Below are positions 38,542-50,420 of a stretch of DNA of 64,000 bases, piece by piece; position 1 is the first letter of the stretch; each line of letters begins with the position of its first letter. Where the stretch lies: assembly GCA_002812745.2 (NCBI GenBank), contig NCSJ02000155.1, positions 33,436-97,435 of the forward strand. Reading direction: 5' to 3'. Under the pieces are notes generated by a model that saw nothing but the letters and a program-made list of their open reading frames with translations, was not told the origin of the DNA and searched no databases. The translations under genes were made by a program, and so were the position numbers. This DNA is from Scytalidium lignicola (lineage: Eukaryota > Ascomycota > Leotiomycetes).

Positions 38542-38954
38542 GTATGGCAAGGCTAGTGATAAGAGGTAATCAGCTCAATTATTCATGTATGCAAAACGGG
38601 GAGCTGAATATGTGCAATTTCTGGAGCCCAGATTATTTCTATGTTAGATAACTATATTTGAGCCTAGAGTGAAATGAACAATATTGTATGTCGTTATATC
38701 TTATTATGCTGTATAAGATTGTTATTATCGGCTTCGTTAAATGAGCTATTGGCCNTTTTTTTCTAAAAATCGAACTAGTTATTGAAATGTCATAGAATAT
38801 AAGTAGATAGATACTGCTTTGGAACTAGTAAAGACAATTGAGTTATTTAATTAAGATCAAGGCTTCTCTCTATCACTACAAGTGCACACAACTTTAGGTC
38901 ACATTTAGTCTGATTCTGTAGTTTTCGCCAGCATCGTCATCGTCATCGTCACCA
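38542..38954. terminator. Convergent 3' region of DJ-1 and P450 genes
   Basis: AT-rich 413-base gap between two converging genes. It contains an N before a T run at 38755. No gene; assumed to hold both polyadenylation regions, though no specific signal is asserted. Confidence 0.4.
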
Positions 38955-41056
38955 TCAGGCAAGCCCAAATTGTACAATCAACTTGTCACCCTTCGGCCCG
39001 GCACTGTACCCATCAAGCATCTCGATACCCTCGTCGTCTATGATACTTGTCGTGTAGTTTGTGTAGATTGCCGCGATAACTAGTTTCAACTCTACAGGTC
39101 GGCCAAATCAGGTCAGCACTTATCCTGTATATTATATAAAAGAAAGAAAATATTCACAACTCACCAATCAGCGCAAAATCCTTACCCACACACATTCTCC
39201 CTCCACTGCCAAATGCCCAGAACCACCGCTGCATCGCCGTCTCCTGTTCTGCACTTGTCTCCAACCATCTTTCTGGGTGCCATTCTTCAGGGGCCGGGAA
39301 CACCGATTCGTTGCGATGCAGACTGTATGCCTGCGCGCTGACTCGAATTCCTCCTGGAATGTCGTACCCTGAAATTGTAACATTCGCCGTGGTCCCGGAC
39401 TTGTTGTTGTTGCTACTAGGTGTGATACGTGGTTGTGGTCCTGGCACTGGGGGGTGCAGCCGTAGGGTCTCATTTATTACGGCTGATAAAAGAGGCAAAG
39501 TGTCGAGGCTTCTTGGCGTCGGGGTCGTCATGGTTGTCGGTGCTATCCCTGTTGTTGCTGATATGGGGGAGGGGTCTGAGGATCTTGGGTATCTAGAGCT
39601 TGAGCTTGAGTTCACAGTGGAAAAAGTTCTTGTTGTTTGGGGAAAGTAGAAAGGTGCGGCGATACTTCTCAGTTCTTTTCGGAGTTCGGCTTGGAGCTCT
39701 GGTCTCTTAGACAGCTCGTGGACAATGTATGTCAAACTCCATCCTATTGTCTCGGTACCCGCCATGATATGGTCCATCAACTCGGAAGCTATGGCGAGAT
39801 TATGATGCTTTTGCGACGATTTTTTGATTTCCGGAGATAATTTGTCAGACAAAGTTGATGTGAGATAAAAGTGTGCTGCTAGCTGGTCATAAAGGACAGG
39901 TGGACTTCCTCTGCTGGGTGTTTCTTTCGAGCTTCTGGCTTCGTCTTCCTTCATCTTCTCATTCTGTCTCTCTTCCTGCTCGATATTGTTCTCTATACTC
40001 TCAATATTTGCCTTTTCCACCCCCCCTTTANCCCCCAAATGCTCTCACTTCCTTCTCCTCCTTCTCTGATTTCCCTATAGATAATGTCGACTTCGACATC
40101 GGGACACGCTCCTTCAAGTTTTCCAGCCTCTCCATCATCCGAAAACATATCTCCTTAACCTCAACCCCGGCATCTTGCACCTCTTGCGGTACAAGATTAA
40201 TCCCAATCCTCTCTAGAAATTTCATTATACCAGGGTACCCCGTCTTCCAAAAGCCACCCCCCTTGCTCTTATGATGCAGTGCAAGCCACCTCTTCCTCTC
40301 CACCTCGTCATTCAAGAAATTAGTTCCAGCAGCCGTTCCAAATAAATAAGCACTGACAAAATCGATTGCAAAAGAAAGAAAGATCTCTTCGATATTGATC
40401 GGTCTCGAGGAGATAGCGGAAGAGTGCACGATTGGCAAGAACCTGTCAACTACGATTGTCTGTGAGATGGAGGCGACAGGTAAGGATGAAAAGAGCATCG
40501 TCTTGCTGTAGAAGTTTGCCAGGATCTTTTTCCGTTCGCTGTGCGGCTTTTTCTTCAGGATAGAAAACATGTTTGGAACGCTATCGAAAAAATATATATA
40601 TCAGTTGCTTCTCGATCTGGAAGAAATTTTTTGAAGGAAATATTGCCCCTCTCCCGTTTTCCATCTTGTCAACCCCATCCATTCTCTTCTTTTAAGGTTA
40701 TAATAAAAACACGACTTAAAATATACTCACCCATAATTATCAAAAGCTCTCTTGTACCATACTGGCTTATCAAACGTATAAACAACCCTCACGCCCTCTA
40801 CGCTATTTACACTAATCTCATTCTGGCCCAACCTCACCACCGGTCCCAACCGTCTATGCGCATCATGAATCGAGCGCACCTCACGCCCTACATATCGCTG
40901 GTAACTAATCCAAAGACCAGAGAACCCTGCCGTCGGGTGTGCAGCGGGAATGCGTGATAAAGGAGAGAGTAGGAGTGGATGGATGAAGAACTTGGTGAAG
41001 AGGTAGAGTGCGATAAGGGTAGATAGTACCGCGCCGATGCCGAGGGAGGCGGACAT
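38955..41056 (-). CDS. Cytochrome P450 monooxygenase
   Basis: Three exons: 41056-40731, 40580-39165 and 39091-38955. The N-terminus is a membrane anchor (GAVLSTLIALYLFTKFFIHP) followed by a Pro-rich hinge. Family motifs are I-helix HIMAGTETIGWSL, ExxR (INETLRLHPP), PERW (EEWHPERW), and the haem loop FWAFGSGGRMCVGKDFAL with the Cys ligand. The middle contains an unusually long low-complexity charged insert (about 40120-39900, Glu/Lys-rich) and a second Ser/Thr/Pro-rich insert (about 39630-39520). The N at 40031 in a G/C run interrupts the frame; removing it gives ...RAFGGKGGVEKAN and makes exon phases consistent, for about 625 residues. That is long for a P450 (about 500). Expected in the endoplasmic reticulum membrane; substrate unknown. 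Confidence 0.88.
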
Positions 41057-41343
41057 GGTAGGAGGGGAACACGATGAGGTGTGGGTATGGGGAATACTTG
41101 GGATGTGTGGTTGGGACAGACAGTCGGTGAACTAGAATGGGGTTACGAGTGATTTATATTAAAGCCGCGGTTCAAGGATACATGTTTATGGCTATTAGGG
41201 CTATTATTATAAATTACAAGACTAGAATTAGCAAAAATTGCATAAAATATTTGAGCAATAAAAACTAAGAAATAACAAATTTTCAAAACATTTATTAACA
41301 ATTAACTATTAATGTAATATAATTATACATATAAATTAGAATC

Positions 41344-43881
41344 TTAAACCACTTTTACATCCAATTTCTTGTTTGATAAACAAGTGTTTTCAATAACTAT
41401 TACACCTAGCCTGCAAACGTCTAATTTCTCAGAAGCAACCTGTGAAACAATCAAGCCATAAGAGGGATTTGTCAATATTAAGTTTGAATTTTTAGGGATC
41501 TTATGGTCTTCCCAAGCAAAGTTTTCCCAAGTAAATTGTTTAGATTGCGTCCAATTGTTGAGCTTATAATGTGCGACAACAATGCATCCAAGGTCCCCAA
41601 TCTTGGCTTCATGTTCAGTATCAAATTTCATCCAACCAACAAAAGAGCCTTCTTTTGTTATTTTATACTCGTTATCCTTCCATAACTTAATCTCAAGGTC
41701 GGGTGAAAGTTTCACTATTTGAGCTTTGAATTCACCATAGTTTTCATCACCTGAATGTGAATCATATAAAGAATTAAAAATGATCTGTCGGTTCCAAATA
41801 ACACCAGTCTTGGGAAATTTGCCGTAACGGATTGGCCCCCAAAGTCTCATCCATGACCATGATGGCAAGGCGTCAAGCTCTGAGATCTTTTCCATGTAAT
41901 CCCCCCCAGAACGCTGCCAAAGTATGCTTTTGAGGAAGCAGCAGTGTACAACACCATTCAGAGCTTTTGTCTTGTAGAATTCCTCCAATTTACTTTGAAG
42001 CCCAAGGATAGCATATTCTCTGTCCTTCTTCTCTTGTAGCCCTAGCTTCGAGAATTCAGAAAAGATATATTCGAATGCAAAAGCAGGGCCTCCAAATGGG
42101 GACCCAGAAACAATTCTTGGAAATTGAGAAGAGCTGAGAAGGCCTGTAGGCTTAGCCATTTGAACGAGGTTTTCACATCGTATCACCGAGCCACATTCCC
42201 AGTATGTTTGTGATTCCGTAAAATGGATGGTCCTACGTGACAGCGCTCGTTCCTGAAATACCCACCCACGTCGATTCAATTCTCCCTTCTCCAGGTCCTC
42301 ATTGAATGATCTCCCTGTACCGGCAATATAAATATTGCCTGGGAGTTTGACAGGGAGTGCCACCCGCCGAGAGGTTAGAAAATGTTCCCACGAGTTTTTT
42401 GCGGACGTCGCAGCTATTGTGCAGTAGGCGTTTGCAAATATAGTTCCCATCTTTTTGGACTCTTTGATCCAATCTTCATTGTCGTTGTCGTTAGGCTGAA
42501 TTATGCAGAGGGAGTCGATCCAAAGGTATGGTATGTTAAGCTCTCTAGTGACCTTGACGGCATCCTGAAATAGAGGCGGCAGATCTTTGAAATATATTCC
42601 ATTCTTAAGATCTTCGATATTGTCTCCCGTATTAGACAGTGGCTTTTTATGCTGCTCATCCGCACCCCAACAATGAGATAAAGCAATATATCTTCCACTT
42701 TCGGATGTGTTTTTTTCGGGTACATGAAGACGCACTTTCTCATCTCCTATGTCTTTCACTTCAAGCACCCTCTTGGGTAATTCTGGGAAACATCCTATAT
42801 CCAAAGCAAATTTATGGTCGGTATGGTGTGTGTCGCAATCGTGCAGCCATTCATTCAGAATGAGGTAGTGCGAAGACTGGTCTGCATTAGCGTGAATTGA
42901 ACGTCCAACTTCTACGCACATTTTCTCTGCATCTGAGCCTGGGTCCGTCCAGAGTTGCAGAAGATGATAGCTGACAATTGCAACATTGCTCCGCACCAAT
43001 TCGATGACCAAGAACTGAGGTGAGGCAGCGATATGGATCTCGTACTGGTCACTACCGTAGTTGCCGATAGAGTAGAGTATCAAGTGGCAAAGCTTACATG
43101 CACCTACAGATTTCTGTAGTTCTTCGATAGTGTGAAAAAGGAGATAACTGTTGATCGGACGTTCAAGTAACCACATAATGGGTATCTGCGAGCATGACCT
43201 GCATAAGGTTGAAGCCATGTCGGGCTTTGGGTTACACGCGGTAAGTTTCTCCACAAGGTAACTCGCCATATCTGTTACCTCCTCGTCTTCTTTCGGCAGT
43301 ATATCAGATTCGCTTGCAAATCGATGATTTTTGAGCACATTTTCAACGGCTCGAATCCGGGTACTGAGTTGCTCATGCTCTTCCCGCTCCAGCAGTTTCT
43401 GTCGTGCTTCACGCAACATCTGCAGCCGCTCTTCCCGATGATTTCCATTCTCCCACCAATCCCGACGCACCTCTAACGATAGGGTTTGTAACTTTCTTTC
43501 CTCCTCTAGTAACTCCTTCCATTCTAGATGCCACCGATCATTTTCATCACCCTGAAGTTCTCGAAGAAGCGATTGTTGACCCTCTCTTACAGTCATCTGC
43601 TGTCTACTATCCCGCCCATGGCGGTTATGCAATTCCGAAATAGGACTCTCCGTGTTGTGGGACAACTTCAGGAGCCAAGGGGCCGTCAGTAATAAATCGA
43701 GTATTATGGACTTAAACTTAACACTTACCTTCCTCTTGTGATTTTGGATTCGCTCATTCTTATATTCCTTAAACTCCCTCAACCATTTCTGTCGTAACTG
43801 GTAGTAAGTCTCACCGCAGTTGAGTCTCTCTTCCGCAAACCTCAATGCTCTTTCTGGAATTGTAAACTTTCTCTTGTCCAT
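41344..43881 (-). CDS. HET-domain (heterokaryon incompatibility) protein
   Basis: The reading from 43881 begins MDKRKFTIPERALRFAEE. A probable 63-base intron (43728-43666, GTAAGT donor) lies in frame, so the frame is open with or without splicing. Next is a long charged coiled-coil-like region (residues about 90-190, rich in Glu/Arg/Leu). A Cys-containing stretch CRSCSQIPIMWLL follows. The HET domain shows its three signature blocks: GRYIALSHCWG, YLWIDSLCIIQPND with MGTIFANAYCTIAA, and RRGWVFQERALSRRTIHF. The C-terminal tail resembles that of many HET proteins (LPSWSWMRLWG). HET proteins mediate nonself recognition and cell death on hyphal fusion in some fungi; most family members are uncharacterised. 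Length is about 820-845 residues. Confidence 0.9.
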   Translation of the reverse strand: MDKRKFTIPERALRFAEERLNCGETYYQLRQKWLREFKEYKNERIQNHKRKVSVKFKSIILDLLLTAPWLLKLSHNTESPISELHNRHGRDSRQQMTVREGQQSLLRELQGDENDRWHLEWKELLEEERKLQTLSLEVRRDWWENGNHREERLQMLREARQKLLEREEHEQLSTRIRAVENVLKNHRFASESDILPKEDEEVTDMASYLVEKLTACNPKPDMASTLCRSCSQIPIMWLLERPINSYLLFHTIEELQKSVGACKLCHLILYSIGNYGSDQYEIHIAASPQFLVIELVRSNVAIVSYHLLQLWTDPGSDAEKMCVEVGRSIHANADQSSHYLILNEWLHDCDTHHTDHKFALDIGCFPELPKRVLEVKDIGDEKVRLHVPEKNTSESGRYIALSHCWGADEQHKKPLSNTGDNIEDLKNGIYFKDLPPLFQDAVKVTRELNIPYLWIDSLCIIQPNDNDNEDWIKESKKMGTIFANAYCTIAATSAKNSWEHFLTSRRVALPVKLPGNIYIAGTGRSFNEDLEKGELNRRGWVFQERALSRRTIHFTESQTYWECGSVIRCENLVQMAKPTGLLSSSQFPRIVSGSPFGGPAFAFEYIFSEFSKLGLQEKKDREYAILGLQSKLEEFYKTKALNGVVHCCFLKSILWQRSGGDYMEKISELDALPSWSWMRLWGPIRYGKFPKTGVIWNRQIIFNSLYDSHSGDENYGEFKAQIVKLSPDLEIKLWKDNEYKITKEGSFVGWMKFDTEHEAKIGDLGCIVVAHYKLNNWTQSKQFTWENFAWEDHKIPKNSNLILTNPSYGLIVSQVASEKLDVCRLGVIVIENTCLSNKKLDVKVV

Positions 43882-46800
43882 CTTAATAACCTAGCTCTTC
43901 CACTTTATAAAGAAAAAGTAAGAAGTTATTATTTATTATGTTATAAAGGGAAGTTAAAGGTTATTTAAGGTTAAATTTAAATAGATGAAAAGATAATATT
44001 CGAAGTTTGTGTGGATGAGGTAGCACGTACACAGATTCTGACAAGATCTTGCCTCAAGCTAGGACTAAGTTTAGCCGTTGATGGTTCACCGGAAATGTGG
44101 GTATGTACAATTCATATATGCAAAGTTCTCTGATTTAATACTAGTTATTTATTGCTAAAATGTTATTAACTGAGTTTCAGATCCTATAAATATATAACTA
44201 GGCATACTTCAGCGCATATTTGTTGGTCGATGATAGGCTATAAAAGCTGTACTAACATATGCCAAGAGCTTGAAAGCCTGGTGGCACTTGACACAGCCTC
44301 ACCTCCAACCAGCCTTAAGCAATCCTTGCGCTCATTACCATTCCCTTAACATTACGCAAAATAACAGTGATGAAATTGTACCAGACATATCTAATGATCA
44401 AACGTCTCAGTTCTCCTCGACGCAAGTAGAAAAGAAGAGCAAAAGTGAAACGTAGCTTCATGAGCTTCTAGCAGTGCACATGGATTCACTATAAACACTC
44501 TCTCGGGCAAAAGATTTTAAACCCGGTTGTGCATGATGCATATGCTGAGAACTCGCAGGTTGTCACATCGGTAGGACCTCTGATGGCCAATAGGTGGCAT
44601 CCGGAACTTAGAACAATATGCGCCAACGGGGACACACTGATTTGCTCCACAACTAATACTGGAGGAGTGCTGCTCATTCTCATGGACAGATAACTAGGTA
44701 GAGATAGATATGCATGCTGTTGGCACCTGTAGTTAAGGTTTTTACGGAGCCAGACATCTGATCTACATTTCTTATGTTTGACAGATCGGATTCAGCTAAG
44801 GCTTGCGTGAAACTTCCGATAGTGTTGCTATTCATAAACGGGTTCTATGCCTACCGATTAAATAGTCTCATCCCAATATAGCTCTTGGCTAATGACTCGT
44901 ACATTTGAGAACCCCGCTGTTCTATAATTAGATCTTTCTAGGACACTGACGCCATAACAACTAAAAATGGCCGCACTCTCCACGGCGGCACGGCCCGCTA
45001 ATCTCAACGCAAGTAGTTTGGAAGGCTCTAGACTAGCCTACAATAAGTCGCTGTATGTTTTGAGGATAAATCTAGCTGTTGTAGATAGGAGGATTGACGA
45101 AGAATGAAGTTGAATTGACACTCTGCAGGTTTACAATATGCGAAGCGGCGGAAGTGTCGTCTCAACCGAATGCCCGCAATCTTACGTTGTCTTCATGGCA
45201 GTGGTACACAGCAGAGCGACGAAGAGAGGTTGGAGCAGGAGGAAGAACAAAATGCAATCCAGGATTTGGAGACGAAGGCTCTTTATGCGAAAAAGAGTTG
45301 GCTGTAGCTGATGCATTGGACGAGATCCAAAAAGAAATGAGAAGAAGGGCATAGGAGTCACAGTTGCCAGGGAGAGAATAGCATAGATCAAGAGAAGCGA
45401 ACACAGGAGCAAGATGATGAGGAAGCTGCTAGAAGAGCATTCATGAGGCAACATAAAAATGTTAGAGAAGATTATTGAGGATGAAGAGGACGTTGGTGAG
45501 CCAAGTTCCAAGCACCAATTACAGAAGAAGCTGGTTTACAAATGTTACCTCCTGGCTCCAAAAGGGTTATAAAGAAAAATAAAGATCAGACGGCATTATT
45601 GGGAATCTAGACGAAACCGTCCCCGGTTCAAGGAAGGGTATCGAGTTCGTAGGTTTTGGCGTTTGAGTCATACTAGGACACGCATAGATGATAGACAGGG
45701 GATCTTCCATTCTCCATCACCAGAATGCAAGTCACGGCATAGTTATTCACGCTCTGATTGGGTAATGATTGATTAATTCTGCAAAACACCTGCTTGATGT
45801 GGTGTCTTGGCCAGGCAGAAACAATACTGCACCGTTTCAGTGGAGGGAGTTGCAAGCCATGGGTAAGAGAACGAATACCTTGCCAAGAGAATTACTGTAT
45901 ATAAGTTCCTTGTCGGTCCGGATCTCTTCTAAAGTATTTCCATAATATTGTTTTTCAAATACGACCATTTCTCACCAATATTAAATGTCGCCCTCTTTCT
46001 TCTTTTCGAGTTTTGCCATGCGCTTGTTATCAGCTGTCGAATGATTCAAACGCCTATCAGCCTTTCTGCTCTCTCAATCCCACTCTTGAGAGATCTCCTT
46101 GCATCAGGGGGTCAAAGAAGTTTATGTCAGACAGAACGCGCAGGGCAAACCAGCATGGTAGTACGATACCAGGAATGGGGATAGAAGCTGGGGAGATTGT
46201 TTCGAGTAGATTAGGAAGGTGCAAACCTGCCCAGATAAGGAAAGCTCTCATTCAACCCCCTCACACGTACTGTACTTGACCTTACCGTAATACAGTACCT
46301 TTTGTTTTGTCTTCCCTGTATTCTCACCATTGCACCGTCTCTTGATAAGTCTGAAATGGGAAATCTCAGTTTCAAAAACCATATTTTCTACACCCCCAAA
46401 CTCAAGATGGCGAGAGGGGGTTTGGAAATGGGCGTTTGCCCCCAATTTCATGACAGAGTTCGTTCGTCAGAGCATTTCTAGTGATTTGAAAGACTCCTGA
46501 GCCTAACGACTTTGTAACGTTGCAAGTATTCTTTGTAAAAGAAGATAAGCCAGAAACCTTCAATATTAACTACTCAGATAAGATGAAGTGAGGAGATGAC
46601 AGAGTAGGAAGGTGAGGTTGGGATCAGCGATAGCGGTTGCCACTCTCCCCTCCTGGTCAGCACCAATGCTTGCAGCAAAGTAATTCGAGCGAAGGTATCA
46701 TTCGTGCAACTTCTCCTACCAGGGGGTGTCACAGTACCGCATAATGATAGCAAGATCCTACCATCGTTGGGATCTGCACAACTAAGCCGCTTGCTTTGAG

Positions 46801-46964
46801 CTTGATTTTGTCGGCTATGCGGGAGAGAGTTGCATTCATCCATTGCACCATGAAAATCGTTCGAGCTGATATATCAACAATGGTAATCCCCGTCGGAGGA
46901 CCAGCTTCTAGAGGCGTTTCAAGAAACAGAGTTGTGATTCATTGTCCAATTTTCGACGATCAAG
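43882..46964. other. Gene-poor stretch, no supported gene
   Basis: Three kilobases without a recognisable gene. Fragments such as 45094-45354 (+), with a charged C-terminus (ALDEIQKEMRRRA), could be relics of a mobile-element protein, but I cannot support that. Region 46500-46960 is the likely promoter of the OPT transporter. Confidence 0.45.
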
Positions 46965-49762
46965 ATGGATTCGAGAATACCTGGACAAGTAGGCGCTCCT
47001 TTGAGTGGAGATCCTCAACTCGCCTTCAATACTGGCCATTCGACAGGACTCGAAGCTCTCGAAGAGCTCGGCGTTCATGATGTTGCTCAACAGCGTCACG
47101 TTCCAAAAGAATCCGCGGTGGATGAGAAGAAAGAAGCGATCGAGATCCGCTATATACCTGTAGACGAAGACACAGTCGAGATCGGAAAAGGAATGACCGC
47201 TGCTGAGAAAGTTGATAATATGGAGGAAATTGCTCTCTATGCACTTCATGTTGATGATGATCCCTCGCTCAATCCATGGACATTCCGGATGTGGTTCCTT
47301 GGTATGCAATACTCTTGATCTTTACACGAGCTCACTGACCGAATTTAATTATTAGGCCTTGGACTTTCGTGCTTTTCAGCAGTGCTGGCAACTATATACC
47401 AGTTCAAGCCTCAGGGCATCGTTCTGTCGGCCACTTTCCTCTGCGTGATCAGCTATGTTCTTGCCCTAGTCATGGAAAAGCTCTTTCCAAAGTCCGGCTT
47501 CTTTGGCAGGTGGTTTAATCCTCATGTTTTTAACCACAAAGAACATGCTGCTCTTCTCATCATGGCATCGACTGCTGCCAGGTCTGCTATGGCTGCTGAA
47601 GTTATTGCAGTGCAGAGACTTTGGTATACTGAAGTACCCAATGGGGCTGTGTGCATCTTCTTGATATTCTCGTCCCAAACATTGGGTTACGGCATGGCTG
47701 GGCTTTTAAGAAAGGTTCTAGTCTATCCAACAAAGGCATGGTCCCTTTCCTAATCTCTTCGTTCCAGAGCATCCACCACATCATGTCGTTTCGTGAACTC
47801 TGCTGATTGTACCGAAGTTCTTCTACCCTGCGAATTTACCAATTATGTCTCTGCTTGAGACTCTTCATAGAAAGCGGAATGAGACAAAACCACAATTAAA
47901 AATCTTTTACTGGGCGTTCTGCCTGATCTTTGTCTGGGAAGTAGTACCTGAATACATGATGCCCATTCTCACTGCGATAAACGTCTTCTGCCTGGCCAAA
48001 AGGAACAGCTGTAGGTACTCAACGCCAAGTCTAACATTTTATGCTGATTATTAAAGTGGTTTTCACCAATATTTTTGGCGGAGGAAACGGAAATGAGGGC
48101 CTAGGCTTTCTTTCTCTATGCTTCGACTTCCAGTACATCGGAAGCAGTGCCTTGTACCTGCCGTTAAAGGTATATAAATATCTTTCACCTAATTTTCCCC
48201 CCTCTCTTCTCCATTCCCAAATAAGAAAGGTCAAGCACCCGAAACTGAGTCTGACAATTCTGTAGACACAAGTCAACACAATGATTGGATACATTCTGAA
48301 CCTCGCTGTTTTCCTCGGAGTTTTCTACGGCAACATTTGGAGAGCAAGGGATTTCCCATTCCTCTCACAGCTTCTCTTTTCACCGCAATCCAATAACACA
48401 GAATACATTACCTTCAACCAGACCGCAGTATTGGACTCGCATGGTAAACTAGATGAGGCTAAGCTTGCAGTAGAAGGCGTACCTTATATGGCAGCCACCT
48501 TTGCAGCATACGTCCTGACCCAGAATCTGGCTATCACTGCAACAATCACTCACCTGATACTGTACAATTGGGACGACCTCAAGAGTGCTTGGTCTTTCAT
48601 CTCTATAGCTAGTTTGAAGTCTTTAGCAAAACCCTCTACCTGGATGTTCTGGAAACAAGATCTTCCGACTGCAGAAACCAGCGAAGAGAAGGATCCCCAT
48701 TACCAGCTCATGCTCAAATACAAAGATGCACCCGACTGGTGGTATGGTATGGTGTTTCTTGCTGCAGGTGTTGTTGGTTTGATCTGTATCTACGAAGCGG
48801 AATCTGGCATGTCCTGGTGGGCTTTTATTGTCGCCAATGTTCTGGCTTTCATCCTCGTCCTATTCACTGGGGCACAATATGGTCTTACCGGTTTCAATTT
48901 GCCTGTTCAACCAATCATTCAGATGATCGGAGCGTATCTCGAGCCGGGAAATCCCCTCACAAATATGTATGTTCACATTTAATCTCTCATTTCAAGATCC
49001 TAACTGAATACCCAGGTACTTCACACTGTTTGGTTATAACTCCGTCACCCAGGGTCTCCTTCTCCTATCAGACCTGAAGTTGGGGCAATACGCCAAATTG
49101 AGTCCACGATGCACATTCACCATGCAAATGATTGGAACTTTGGTCGGAGCAATCCTGAACTATATCATAACAATCACCATTACCACCAATCAGCGAGACA
49201 TTCTCCTCTCAATTGAAGGAACCCACATTTGGTCTGGAGCAGTAAGTTTTACCCCGATCTTGACATAACCACGATTAACGTTATTTAGGGCCTGCAATCA
49301 TTTAACACTCAAGCAATCACCTGGGGTGGACTCGCAAAGCACATGTACTCCTGGGGAAGCACCTACCAATGGGTCCCTCTCGGCCTCGTGATCGGCTTCG
49401 TAGCCCCAATCCCATTCTACATACTGCACCGATTTTTTCCCAAAGTCGGCTTCAACTACCTGAATGTATCCATTATCTCCTGGCACATCGGATGGCTTGT
49501 AACGGGCATCAACTCGGCCATCATTACCTTCTTCCTGGTCGCATTCTGGAGTCAATTCTACCTACGTCGTTATAAGCCCGAGTGGTTCCTGAAGTTTAAT
49601 TATGTGCTTTGTGCGGGCTTGGATGGCGGTACGCAGGTTGTCGTGTTTATCATGTCGTTTGTTTTCTTTGGTGCAAGTGGTAAACCGATTCCTTTCCCGA
49701 ATTATTGGGGAAACAATGCCAGTGGCAATATTGATTTTTGTATGGTTGATCCGGCGAATTGA
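46965..49762 (+). CDS. OPT-family oligopeptide/small-molecule transporter
   Basis: Seven exons: 46965-47301, 47356-47735, 47818-48010, 48057-48169, 48266-48966, 49016-49241 and 49289-49762, summing to 807 residues with consistent phases. The N-terminus is hydrophilic and cytosolic. About a dozen or more membrane segments follow. Family motifs include NPWTFRMWFLG, FNPHVFNHKEHA, LVFTNIFGGGNGNEGLGF, NMYFTLFGYNSVTQ, and LSPRCTFTMQMIGTLVGA. Near the C-terminus are QSFNTQAITWGGLAKHMY and YWGNNASGNIDFCMVDP. The second intron (47736-47817) has to use a GC donor to join TK to FFYPANLP in frame. OPT proteins import peptides, glutathione or metal chelates across the plasma membrane in symport with protons; the cargo here is unknown. 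Confidence 0.9.
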
Positions 49763-50420
49763 TCAGGCACTAGGAGGGAAGAAACAGGGTATGATGGGTT
49801 ATGTATACACGAGTAACGAAGATAACGATCGTAATTAACTATTTCAGTCTGTTTTAGAAATCAACGACACTTTGAAAATGTTGCAATGTGTAAATGGAGT
49901 AATTAAACGACTTGATTCTTTACAGAAGTAGGGTGAGGCCCTATCCCCTAAGACCCCATAAGCCATTTTGAACCGCTTTTACAATCATCTGCGTTCTAGG
50001 AGAATGAAGGATTTCAAGTCGACAACATCCCTGAATATAACTTTGGCATGACAGCTGGGGTCTGAGGGGATATATACACCCAGTACTACATATACTATGT
50101 GCCTACGGTCTCAACTTTCTTACCATTGTATTTTTATCGCAGGGGTTGCCCTATTAAAACGTATATTTGGTTTCGCAATCAGGAAACCTTGAAGTGGCTT
50201 TGATGAGNAAAAAAAGTGGAAGGTAACGTTTACCATATATTAGTAAGGGTACTCACAGAATGTCAAAAGGTTGTTCATGACAAACCGATCACGGTTATGG
50301 AAATTTCTACCTTTAAATCTGCTTAGAAGAACAAGCAAGGCCATCAATTCTTTCCTTATTAAACCAGCTCATTGATATTATATATTTCACTCCTCACCTC
50401 AATTGCCTCATCTTGCAATT
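49763..50420. other. Intergenic, convergent 3' ends
   Basis: 658 bases between the converging OPT and F-box-like genes. Contains an N before an A run at 50208. Nothing else recognised. Confidence 0.5.

Noticed and set aside
45094..45354. Charged plus-strand frame possibly from a transposase tail
   Set aside because: Too short and non-specific to support a mobile-element call.
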